Under the pieces are notes generated by a model, which did no database searches, was not told where the DNA came from, and saw only the letters and a list, made by a program, of their open reading frames with translations. 64,000 nucleotides of DNA, taken from positions 44,812,304-44,876,303 of the forward strand of contig OZ034971.1 of the NCBI GenBank assembly GCA_964030785.1, written 5' to 3'. Made by a program: the position numbers and the translations under genes. The DNA comes from Siderastrea siderea. Lineage: Eukaryota; Cnidaria; Anthozoa; Scleractinia; Rhizangiidae. Positions 46,495-59,100 of the stretch are shown in pieces (position 1 is the first letter of the stretch; every line of letters starts with the position of its first letter).

Positions 46495-46689
46495 CGCTTT
46501 TAAGTCTCAAGAACTAATTTCCCCTTACAATATCACTATTTGTTCAAACATTCAGGTCATGAGAATAAAGAAACTGATCACCCAAGATGAAATGTCTTGT
46601 TGTATCATCCAATTCCCCCAACTAGCACCATAAAAAATATATGGGGAACACTGAGGAGAATATGGATATTGATATTGGGGCTTTAAGGG
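46495..46689. mobile_element. piggyBac-like MITE, copy 6
   Basis: TTAA at 46491-46494 and 46690-46693; the right end ATTGGGGCTTTAAGGG is intact and the left end is altered to CCGCTTTTAAG. The internal AACTGATCACCCAAGATGAA matches the family. Confidence 0.75.
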
Positions 46690-46693
46690 TTAA

Positions 46694-49600
46694 GCTGTAA
46701 GCCAAAACAAACTACCGAAAAACACATCAGTCATATTCTCGACTTAACCGTCCAATCACAAACGAATTTTCTTGACCAAACTCCTATCGTTGTGCAATCA
46801 ATTTGTGTTTAGTACAACAGATATATCTGGAACCCAAATTATTTGCTAATTGTTTAAATTTCAAGCATTGGAAAGGTTAGGACTTATGAAATAAGTGGAT
46901 AAATTTAAAGTGCAAGTAAATTTAAAAAACAATAATAAATTATTTGACGCTGTCAGATAAGGAAAGAGTTCGTCGAATTAGTTGTCAAGGAGATTTTACA
47001 TATCTTTAATTCTGGGTTTCGTCGAGAGAAATGCTATGGTTAAGTTGTGTTTCAAAAGCAGCATTTTAACAGTATCATTTTCGGTATTAAGGTTCCCCTA
47101 TTTTACATATATTGTATAAAAAAATATCCCGTTGTTTTTAACTTCTGCTAGAAGGATATTTGTTCTAAACTCTCCTCGGCCATATATGGCGATCATAATT
47201 GATAAACTATTGTAATTATTGGCGTCTTTGATTTCCTACCTTTTTTTATCTCACAGGTTTTGTCAGAACTACATGTCATTTTTTTTTTAAACAAAGGACA
47301 ATTCCGCTAAATATACAGTGAAAACTATCAGAGAAAATGGAACCGCTAATTTAAGGCAAGACTTCAGCAGCGAATAAGCCGCTTTTAAAAAATTGGATAA
47401 CACGATTTTATTTCATTTGACATGTTGGCAGCAACGAATGTCAATTCACTATCATTTTTGTCGCAATAAATCCTATCATATATTTGATTTTTCTGTTAAT
47501 GACAAGATAAAAAAAATTTCATTTGAGTTGCTTGCGAACAGCTGGTGTTGAGGGTCGATTTTATGCTATGACGTCACTGCTCTCAAAGTGGCAAGTTGGA
47601 AGCGAAATTCTTTTTGCTAAAAAATAAAATCTCAAGGCAAAAATGAAATGGATTTATTTCATAGTAAATATGGAAAATTACGATTTTCCTTGTAGCTGAT
47701 GAGACACTGTGTATCTAAAAGCTACAGAATATACCCATGTGGCGAGAGAATAAACTAGAACATGAATGAAGAAAACGTATGTTACGTTACCCAAACTAAA
47801 TTAGCATAAAAGACCAAACTGAAATTCATTACTTGATCAGCGTAAGCTAGCTAACTTGCCTTGTTCTGTTAGTTGTGTTTTTTCTTTTAGTACCGAAATC
47901 AACTGAAATAGATTCTTTTCCTCTGAGGATACTAGATAGATTAAAAGAATTTTACAATCCCTCAGCGCAATTCGCTTAAATCTGTTTTTTGCTTTGCTCC
48001 GTTCAGCTTAAATCGTACCTACAAACACTCGTGTTACTAACAATAGATCACGTCTTTCTACCTTATAAGCCACTCCAAGAGTGAGATGAATTATTTCACT
48101 TGGGATCAGCCAAATACTGCCCCTCTGTTGCAGATGGTCGCCTCAAAGTCGCTAGATCTTTCTCAGAATCCACACCAAGCGCTGTAGTTTGTGTGTAGTA
48201 CTTAGTTCGACGTAGCGAAAATGATTGATAACTGAACCAAAACTCCATTCATAAGATACACTACGTCATCGGAGATCAAAACTAACCAATCACAGGCAAG
48301 CGCGGCGGTTGTATTATAATTAAACTAGATTTATCGTGCAGATTTTTACCTTCGAAAAAAGCTCAATAATTTCGCAAACAAAATGATTGTTTCGGATTTA
48401 GCATTTGCTATTTTTTCGTGTGTTTGCTATCGAAGAAATGTTGTTTCTCTCGTAGAGCGACAGCCAAACAAAAGATTTCAGCTGCTGCCACTAAATTGAA
48501 CGTTTTATGAACTGTACAGTTTTCAGTTCAAGTCTACAACGGCAAGAAACTCGCTCAAACAAAAATTGGTTGCGGCTCTCTCTACTTTCCTATTCCTGTC
48601 TCACTCTTTTAAATCAACTATCATTTCACAAAATGCGTGATCTGTGTTATGCTACTAGTCTTAATTTGGAAGAAAACCGTTTAGAATTTAAAATCAAGGT
48701 TGTAAATTGAATGGAAGTTTGTAATATCCGGCCCGCAATCGTTTCATTTTTTATCTATTCTTTCGCATTTTACGTTAACAACATTGTTAGCTAAATATAT
48801 ATATAAATGATGTTTGACAAATCGACAAAGATTCGTGTTGTATGACCGGATTAGCAAGGCCTTCACGACTCACTGAAGTCGTCAGTTGAAACCAGTGGAA
48901 AGCGGAAATTAATGTTCAAAATCTTAAAAAATACTCTCGGCGTTTTCCACCTTCGATTAGCTTTATTTGTGTTTTTTTATGTTGCGAAACAATGATCGGT
49001 TAAAGTTTCGCACGCAAACGGGAAACGCTAAACAGCTTTAGAACACAAGCTGTGCGTTTTCTATCTCACAGACGAGTAATAAATTTTTCAAAAACGAAAT
49101 ACTGCTGCGAAAGAAATGTTCTCACAGGCAACAACAATTGTTTCACAAGGCAAAAACGTTTCTGGAAAACTTCAAAAACAATTATATAAATTTGACAACA
49201 ACAACAAGTTTCGTGCCGGTCAACGCAATCAACTGCACGTTTTCTCCTAAGATCCGTTCTATACGGTTCATGAGCCAAGATTACTTGAAAAGAAAATAAT
49301 TGGAATAATACTTTAAAAATTTCACTGACCGACATTTGAGTGATCTGAAAGCTAGGATAATCTCAGCCAATTAAACTGTGTTTGTTTCAATACATGAAGT
49401 AGAAACGGAAACTTGAAACTGATAATTATAAATAAATAGTCACAACATACGATACTAAAAGACCGATTAAGTGTAAACTCGACATACTCTGTAAACATCA
49501 GCATACAATACACAAAGTGAAACCTCGGTGGAGATTCAGTGCCATTCCTTTAAGGCTGGTTTCGCTACGATCGCTACCAAAAAAGTTGAGCGGTCGTTGC

Positions 49601-50393
49601 GACTTACCCTGCGAGCAGAGTCTCCCGGGCGAAACGTTTCGCCCGTTTTCGCTGCGACTTTGATCGCTGAGCAGTTTCCATACAGGCTGGTTTCCATATG
49701 ATTGCAGTGATCGTTACGTTCGCTAAAAAGTGGTTTCCACACAATCGCAACCATTCCTGAACGTTTTGCCCCTATCGTACAACATACCGGCTGCGATCTC
49801 ATTACGATGCAATGGGCACTGAAATTCTCTCGTTCAAAGTAAAGCCTCATGGTCACCTAATGAGAACAAAATATTTCGAATATCGTTTTGTTTTTTCAGA
49901 ATGTTTCAAGGATCTAAAAGGGAAATTTATGTGGGCTAACACGCGCTGAACTGTTAGAATTCTTTACCTGAAAATTATAAGTCGCAGAAAATTTTAGGAA
50001 ACAGAGATTCTTACATTGTCCATCCGAAAACAAAATAAATTAATTTTCCCATGTTAAGAAAGTTTAAGATGACATTTCGCCAAAGAACACTCAAGTTTTT
50101 TTCATCATTCGAACGTAAGATGAGATTGCGGCCTTCCAAAGTGATATTCCACCGAAACGTGCCTTCACGGGCTTAGTGGCTCACAACTCCTGAAGCGGGT
50201 TACCCCGCCATAAACTAGTTCAATGAATTGGATGCTATTTCCTCACAGCCCTCCCCCCCCCCCCACCCCCGGCATTTTGTCACCTTGTCTAACGGTTCGC
50301 CATGCAGTATTCTTGTATCCACGTGTGTGGAATGATATGGAGAAAACTACCAGGATTACGAAATTAGTATACATCGTGGGCTTTTAGTCACTC
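46694..50393. other. AT-rich intergenic DNA, nothing coding seen
   Basis: No exon or RNA gene is recognised. A patch at about 49537-49860 has repeated GCTGGTTTC-CGATCGCTA and CGTTCGCTA words and may be a degraded transposon, without readable ends. Confidence 0.45.
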
Positions 50394-50402
50394 GAATTCT
50401 CC

Positions 50403-50597
50403 TAGACTGCGAGTAGTCTCTCACCCGGAGTCTTGGTGATGGCAATTGTGGGGAAGGCGAAAAACGCACGAACGCGCGCGCGAAATTTTGAGCGAAGCGG
50501 CGCTCCCCTCATGTCGCGTCTCGTCAAAATTTCGTGCGCGCGCGTGTATTCGCCCGCCTCATTGCCATCGCCAAAATTGGACACTACTCGCAGTCTA
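50403..50597. mobile_element. 195 bp MITE with 9 bp duplication
   Basis: Perfect direct repeat GAATTCTCC (50394-50402 and 50598-50606) around inverted ends TAGACTGCGAGTAG on both sides. The inside is nearly palindromic, with CGCGCGCG-rich arms and CAAAATTTCG/CGAAATTTTG. A 9 bp duplication points to a Mutator-like source. Confidence 0.88.
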
Positions 50598-50606
50598 GAA
50601 TTCTCC

Positions 50607-52186
50607 GAGCTTTCGTATCCTTCTTGCGCTGTGATTTCTGCCAAAATTAGGCGACCCTTTTTAGCACTCAAATTTGGCTGCTATCCCTTTTAGTTGAAGG
50701 TCTAGTTTGGTGACCTCTTAAAATACTCAAGTTTCCCTACCCTCTCATATCCTCAACTGTATACTGGAAGCGCAAAGAAAGCATCCAGAACCGATTATAG
50801 GGGGTACCCCCACGGGAGATAGTACTCTGTGAGAAGCAGGCGACCTCGGACCGTCTGACAATCAGGCTGCCTTTACCGCGCTCAACCTCGTTCCCAGGGT
50901 CTCTCTCTCCCCGGAAACGAGGTTGTACCGCGCTTTCCCGCGCCAGGGCTTATTCTATGCGCCAGTATATTTTGAGGTCACCCCGCCCCGCAAAGCCGTA
51001 GTCTTAGTAGAATCCACCCTGAAGTTCTGACCAGTCTGTCAAACAGAGAAGCGGGTTTTAACCGTACTCAAATGAACTATGAAACTCCAACACAACGTGT
51101 ATTTTAAAAATCTGCATAACTTACACACATATCAAATTTATCTATTTACAAAGAAATTTTGAAAAAGTAATTCAGTATTTTAATACTATATTACGTGTAA
51201 AAGGATTATTCCCCAGCTTTGAATTGAATATCTTCGTTAGGCTGAGCGTAAATAGAGCCTCAGAAAGCAGGTGGCTAAATACAGCTCACCCACGTCTTGT
51301 ATTTCAATTTCTTATGAAGTCCCTACCAGTTTCCTAAGATGTACTAGTTCAGGACAATTCTGAACAGAATAATGTGCATTTCGTGTTTATTTCACATTGC
51401 TTTTTTGGACTGTTTTCTCCTGTGACGACCAGCTTTCATTCAAACTGTGGGGCTTAGAACGAAAGGGGCATATGCTACTTTGTTTAAGAGGCCAAAAAAT
51501 CGAGCTAGTGAAGCGCTAACTGGTTTAAGGCAGCTACTTTTTAGAATTCTCCGAACAAGTAGTAAGAACGTAATCCATAAAAATGTAGCACCAACACACA
51601 GGATCTGGGACAAATGCCTCAAGGATGAGAGGGTATAGATGCACCATAAAAAACTGAAAATGTAAAACTACCTATTTCTTTAACTCATTTTGATCTAAGC
51701 ATGGTCTCTTCATGAAAAAACATGACCTCAATTGATATCAAACATGATACACTTTGTCATAAAACTTAATCAGCTTTTGCCGAACTTTGGCACCTGCAAA
51801 TGTCAACCAGCAACATAATCATTAAGTTAAAGACATGTCATGTAAAACAAATTTGTTTATGGTCAATAGTTACAGCTGCACAATCTTGGCAAACCCCGAT
51901 CAAATTTCAAAATTAGATAGTTTTTTCATTGTGTGGCCATGCTTAGATGAAAGCAACAGTAAGTATGAATTCGCACCTCTCTGATTCACACAATAATAGT
52001 CCTTGGAAGCACACGAGTACTTTTTCTTGAAACGCTTTATGTTTGACTAAGTTACCATCCTGGATGGAAAGAAGACTCCTCACTATAATTTCTCGCTTGG
52101 GTCTTATTAAGTTTAAAGATTCCCTCTTTCTGCCAAAACAAAAATTATTCCCAACTAAACTTGGAAAGAAAATCAATCCAGCCGAA
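50607..52186. other. Intergenic DNA, nothing recognised
   Basis: Contains no recognisable exon, RNA gene or bounded repeat. Small frames on both strands near 51440-51640 mirror each other and have no domain signature. Confidence 0.4.
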
Positions 52187-52745
52187 ATATCTACCACTCT
52201 TTACCGACACTGAGGTAAATAATAGTATATACCACACAAGTGAATAGTGCTTTTCGTGCCTTCTGATTGGTTAACTTGGAGGTGATTAGCAAAGTACTAT
52301 TCACCTCCAAGCAGCCGAAGAGAAACAAAATGGCTTCCCGTTTTGCTTCGGTTTCCGAAGAGGAAATTATTCCAATAAACGAGGAGGTTGTACCCAAAAA
52401 CACAAAAATGGCACCAAACTTTGGTTTGACAGTATTTAATAGGAAGTTATTTAATCTTTCCAACCATATTCTCAGTTCTTTGTGAGCGTGAATGTGCATC
52501 GCGCGGTGCACAAGATTTTAAATTTCCGACCATTTGTATAATTGTCAAAAATAAAGTAATTTTTGGTCTGCTAGTTATTCAGCTTGTGTGGTATATACTA
52601 AAACAATTATTCACCTCAGTGTCGGTGAAAGTGGTGGATATTTACCTCGCCACTTTGCGGCTCAGTAAATACCCACCACTATTCACCTCCACTTCGGTGA
52701 ATAATTGTTAACTATCCCGAGTTTGAGAAGCCAATCAGAGTGCTC
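52187..52745. repeat. Inverted-repeat element with GTGTGGTATATACTA arms
   Basis: The left arm (about 52187-52245) reads TACCGACACTGAGGTAAATA then AGTATATACCACACAAG; its inverted partner lies at about 52583-52645 with an extra ATTGTTTT. A further related half with ATTCACCTCCACTTCGGTGA follows to 52745. Non-autonomous element or composite. Confidence 0.65.
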
Positions 52746-53140
52746 AAAAACACTACGCACTGGATTGGCATATACTAACACATATATTCAAGGTAGATTT
52801 AAGTGTATCACAAAGTGACAATCACTGGTAATTACAATATATGTCCCAACACATCTGACCTTGGTTAGGATTTAGTCACACAGGGAAAATTTTGATTGTC
52901 CATTGTCTGATGACCGACTTTTATGAAGTTTTGTTTGCATGCCCAGGTGGAAATTATCCTACACAGGATTGTATACGACTCTAACCTAAGATAAGACTAT
53001 GATCCTACTGATACTATCAAATCATCTAGGACCTGACACATCCTTTGAATAGGATCTTGTAAGATTTTACAGGATCCTACAAAATCCTGTTGGATTCCCT
53101 GCCTGCGTAGAATTTCTACCAGTTTTTCTACAAGAATTTT

Positions 53141-56100
53141 CTACCCTTCACATGATCTTATGACCTCCATCTCCAAAGTAAAGTCATAATGATATTGTTC
53201 AAAGTTTGGTGATGATCTTTTCAAAACATCTGCAGTCCCTTGATTTATATGCAACATGACCTGGAGTTGTTTTGACAGCTGCATGGGGAGATCTGACACA
53301 GTAAGAAAAGTTGCATCTCTTCGTTGAACTGTTAGTTTTTCTCCTGTTGGTGCCACTGGCGTTATATGTGAGGTTGAGCCTGAAATGAGGTGGAGAAATT
53401 TGTGAATCAGTAATCATTAGTTTTTCCTTAAAAGGAGAAGTGATTTAGAACATTTGGGTCGCAAGCACTTAAAAACAATTTGATATTTAGAGAAACAAAA
53501 CCAAAATGAAAATGTTACTTCTCAATGACATAACTCACCAGAACAGACACAGGCTTCGACAAGAATATGGATGTCAGTTAGGGAGGGGGATGGGGGCCAC
53601 GTCTCCAGAGAAAGTTTGAAAGGGTCAATGACAAATTTTGCCACTCCCTGTATTTTCACCTTCTCATGGTCTTATGGTTGGGGTGGAGGGGGGCGGGGGG
53701 AACTCGCCTACCTATGGATCCACCTTTGCTTGCAATCACTGACTAATTTACAATAATATTAGATGGCAAGCTAAGGTTTCTATCAGGTGACAGCCATCAG
53801 GGAGCAAAGCTTCTCTCACAAAGCAGCTTATTAAGGTGGTATTTAAGTGAAGGCCCTATCAAATTGTTGTTCCAGAAAATATCCATACCCCTCCCCATTA
53901 CCACCACTGAAGGGTTTTTTTAGTCCCCCCCTACCTCTCTGGAAATCCAGTTTAACTCAATACATTTCTTTAAACAAATTGAATCTCTTGACAGTGTCAA
54001 CTTAACCTTTGTCAACGCAGTTGATATTAGATTATGATATTGTACCTGAAGGAGGATAAGGACAACTTTGCTGAAAATTTTCATAAGATTTGAAGTCTCC
54101 AGGTCCAGAGTTGGTATCAGTTTGCTGCAGAGGAACAAAAATAAATATTTATATTTGTAAAGTTGAACCTGCTTGAAATAAGTTTTAACATTACACAAAG
54201 TGAACAATTTAAGAAGAAAATGTGTGTGTGGCCATTATGTGTAAATACACCAAAGATTTCTGAAGTTAACCAAGTAATAACCATAAAATTGAAAATGTCA
54301 GAAAACAGTGCTTTCATCACGTTTAGGCTCTTGGGGGCGTGGTGGTGTAGTGGTTAGTGTGTTGGACTTCAGATCTGAAGGTCGGTGGTTCAACACCCAG
54401 TCCCTGCCATCGTGTTGTTTCCTTAGACAAGAAACTTTACCCCACATTGTCTCTCTCCACCCACAGGATTCAAAATAGCAGCCGGCTGCCGGCGACAGCC
54501 GACACTTTGGCCACCCTTGCCGGCGATTTTTCACCCAAGAAATAGAAAAAAATGACATCCCATCCCTTGATCGGCAAAATCAACGTCCCTAGAACGTCAT
54601 AGTAAACGTTTCATATCAGAAAGTAATGCAGCCGTGAAACACTTACACACATACCAAAAGTAAATTGGATGACGTTTTAAAAGATTTCTAAATAAAAAGC
54701 AACAACAAATTACAGAACGTTAACAATTATTATCTCGATTTTGGTAAATCAAGTCTTTGTTCTAGCGACTATCTCTATTTGCGGCACCCTTTTTTTTCCG
54801 ATGTGGTTTCATACATGATCAACAACGCTTCTTTGAGGAAATAGGCCAGACACGGGGTAGCAGTGCCGCAGCAGTTCAGTTCTCTTTTAGGAACCGGGCA
54901 AATTTTCATTCACGATTTCTTGGTTACCAATGCGTCTTCGATCCTGTTGCACTTAGCACCTTGTCACTTTTTTCGTGTGCTTTCGCCTTCTCGTCCAATT
55001 AAATTTGCTGGAGACCAAAGGAAATACACCGTCGCGCTGAAAATCAGTGTCACTGTCGCGGCATTTATCATTTTCAAAGGCCTAATCTAATTTGTCAAAC
55101 GCCAGCAAGCGACCCTGCCAGTCTGCCGTCGACGAAATTTCCATGCTCAAGAGAAAAATCGAGCAGTCAGAAACGTCAATAGTTAAACTTCAGGCCCAAA
55201 CAGAAAAATTCACATACCCAAGAGACTTGCGCTGTTGCAAAAGCAAACATCACTCCTGACGAGGAGTTTAAGACAGAAATACACTCCATAAAGAGAGAAG
55301 CCGAGCAAAAATTCATAGGCGCACCGACCAAGTTTCATTATCGCCGCGTTGAACGCAACAGTGATAAGTTGGGAAGAGCCAAATCTGATAAATGTAGGTC
55401 AAAGAGAGACACTGATCGGGCTTAGCATAACGCCACATGCTCAGTCAAACATTTACAAATGTTCTACACTCATCTACCACTTGAGTGGAAAAGATACATC
55501 GATGACTTATTCTCGCTGTGGAATGTTGAAAAAATGGAGATAGAAGAGTTTATTGTCCTAGCAAACAGTCACCACCCGACCCAATTAAATTTACGGCTGA
55601 AATCTCAGACAAAGAAATAAACTCAGTTCCTGGATACCACTCTTTTCAAAGGTGAAAGATTTAACAAGCAAGCAATTCTTAATATCCGCACACATTTTAA
55701 GCCCACAGAAACTCTTTAGTGCACTCACTTCTCTTCCTGCCACCCACCAGGAGTTAGAAAAGGGTTTATCAGAGGTGAAGCCCTACGTCTTCTTAGAAAA
55801 CTCTTGAGCAAAATCTTTCGTTGAGACTATCACCCAATTCAAAACACGCCTCCGTGCGAGAGGCTACCCCAACAGTCAAGTAGAAAGAATAAAGAATGAC
55901 GTCCGAAGTCAAATGAAAGGAAGTCGGCACTTCAACAAAGAGAGACAGTGCGGAAAAAATTCGCTCTTCCGTAACAACATACCACCCAGCTCTGCCTAAT
56001 TTTAAGAACATCCTTACTAGAAATACGTGACTCGCAGAAGCTCGCGAAGCTCAGGCACGGGTGCACCACAAAATTGAGCGAAGGGGGTGGGGAGGGGATA

Positions 56101-59100
56101 GAATTTTGCTTTAACTGGAGGTGTGGATGGGTGGCCACAATGGTCCCCAATTGGGAGTTAAGATCGATATTCTGGTTCCCATTCGCTTCCATGTAACTTG
56201 CATCCAATCCTCTGTCATGTATACGAAAATTCGTTCAGCCCCTCCCCCCCCCCCCCCCACCTCTCTTCATTCTGACATAAGGTAAATTGCTCTCTAGAGA
56301 GGACGTATAGTATTGCTGTGGACCTGTTGTCCAAGGCAATATGTGTGGTGTTTCTGTTTATTTTGGTTGGGTGAGAGTAGGTTATCAGAAATGCAGTTCA
56401 AATTCCAATTGGAACTTGTTATCTCCAACATTAACCCCCCCCCCCCCCATTTCCTTTGGATATTGTTGTACAGTTTTTGTTCTATTTACTGGGTATTGAC
56501 AAGTGTCAATAGCTAAAACAATACATTATTTCCCTTGACTGGTTGAGATACTGTAGCAGGAGTCTCTTACTAGCTGCTGAAGAGTGATGTGGTGCATTAA
56601 AAGTTATCCATTTTTACTCAAAAATTGAAATGAGAATAATGGCACGCAAAGCACAGAGTTTCATATTGATGTTGTAGCATGTTTATTCGTTCCCCAACAT
56701 ACTATAGAAATTGGATTAGATAATTGTCACAATAATATAATACATTAACCCTTGAAGCCCCAGTGACCAGCATCTCCCTACAATAACAATACTTTAATTA
56801 GGTCATCAGAATTAAGGAATTGATCACCAAACATGAATAGTGTTAATGTCAGTAGAAAGAAGTTCTCTGCACTAGTACTACAAGAAATGTATGAAGACCA
56901 GTAAGGAGAATTTGCAGGTTTACATTGGGGCTTAGGGAGGTCAATTGGTGTGAAAAGCAAGAGTAGCTAATTAAGGGAAAGGGTGAGTGTAGATTATAGC
57001 ATGTGAAACCTTCAGAAGTTAGACAAACTTTCACATAGACAATTCATGTTGAAGGTGATCAGGATCTCAATTCCCATGAATTTGGTGCTTGTTTGTGCAC
57101 TGCGAGGAGAGCTGTGATGCTGGTCACTGTATGTAGCATGAAATTATTATCAATAATTAATTTTAAGCAGTAATGTTTGTTTCACATCAAATACATGCAG
57201 GTATGTACCTATCCCCGCTACACATTTTAAAGTGGTAATTGTTGTCGCAGCGCTGTGCTATCAAGCTAAATTTAAGCTACGTTATGTATGTTCCAAGATT
57301 TCTCTCCTGTGATATTCCAGTCTCCTGTTTGTGTCCTGCTGATGGCTTTGGTCTTCGCTAGGCTATTATCGGAAAACGATGTTCAAAACCCGTGCTTTCT
57401 TGTCGTCGACTCTTTCGCCTTCGTTGTTCGCGCTGAATTTCAAGTCGGCGTTCACGCTGAGTTTCAGTTGTAAATCTCCCCCGGAATGGATTTTCAGCCA
57501 CTTGTTAAATCAGGCGTTGCTTGCTTGTTCACAGACGATGAATAAACATATCAGCACCCAAATGAACGCACGGAAGCAAGCAAGAAATGAAGAAACACGC
57601 GGAAGAAACATGAGAGTGCACAACTGTCAGCGGTCGCGATTCCGTTTTGTTGCTAGGCAACTGTGCGGACACCATCGAAATATATATGGGCAGATCGAGA
57701 TTTGACCGCCCTAAGCGATCCTCGCGCGAACCCCACGTGACAAATTTATAAACCTCGCTTCGCGAGGAATGAGCAAATGGCACTTAATTAAAAAATCAAC
57801 CATTGCTAAAGCGGCCTTCACACGTCAAACTAATGTCGGCCAACTCGTGTTGGCAAACTCAAATTGGTGTGTGTGAACGACACAACAACATGTTGGCAAA
57901 CTGTTGGCGACAAATAGCACTTGTCTCTATTCTCGCCAACTTTTTGCCAACAGTTTGCCAACATGTTGTTGTGTTATTCACATACACCAATTTTTAGTTT
58001 GACGTGTGATAGCCTCTTAAGAGAAATATACAAACACATGAGCACGAGCATATGAGCCGCGTTTGGCCTGTCAACAATTTATTCCATACTTGGGATAGGT
58101 GCTTGTTCATTCTTGTTGACAGCCGGTGTCATAGTGGATTCGTACCCCCTCGCGGATTTGGACCCGCCCGGTCCATATCCGCTAGCGGATATGGACCCCC
58201 TCTGGCGGATTTGGACCCGCTTCAATAAGGCAATAATTTCCTTTTGAAATGGCAAGTTTTGTGATTAAGGTCTTCTGTCTTCCGGAACGTTTTTAGAATG
58301 AGGAATATACATCTTATTTTGGGTTTCAAGTGCGGCAGCTTTTCAATAAATAAGCTTTTATGCTTCTACATATAGCACAGTAATTTTTTGCTTACAATTA
58401 CCGTGTTCTAAAACCCAAGAGAGATAGTTTGCTGGCAAGGCTGAAGAGCGAAAGAGTCGTTTCGGTGGTTTATATACAAATAGCCAGATTTTCTGTTGCA
58501 GTTATTTGGTAGCGTAAGTTCTTACAAGGGGGTCCAAATCCGCGAAGGGGGTACAAATCCGCTAGTGAAAGTGGACCCACGGGGGCCCATATTCGCTAGC
58601 GGATTTGGACCGGGGGTCCATATTCGCTAGCGGATTTGGACCGGGGGTCCATTTTCGCTAGCGGATTTGGACCTGGGGTCCAATTCTGAGGGGGGTCCAA
58701 TCCACTAGGACATCGGCTAAGAATGAGCCTTGAGAAAAAAAGCCGTCAAATTCAGGCTGAAAGCTCTGATTTTATTTTGAACCCTGACCCAGATGTATAA
58801 GTGGGTATCGGTAACATACTGCTAGGGGTAACCCTGCAATGGACTAGCATCCCATCCAGGGGGGAGTAGCAATACTCTCAGTTGCTTCATGCTACAGAAA
58901 CGGGGATAAGCTCCGGCCGTGTGGGCCTTCTTGGCTCGTGTGGAACTTTACCTTTACCAACTTTCAGAAGCTCTTCTTGTGTTCTTCCATCTTTCTAAAA
59001 GGTCAAGGATAATAGGGATGGGAGGGCGGCAGAGGATCAGAACTTCTGCTTCCCGTACTTTTCATTCCCCAACCCTTACTGGAAAATGTTGTTTCTTTGC

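Noticed and set aside
57288..57705. Two overlapping plus-strand frames in UMAD1 intron 1
   Set aside because: Hydrophobic start then low-complexity text in different frames; no domain seen, and transposon remains surround it.
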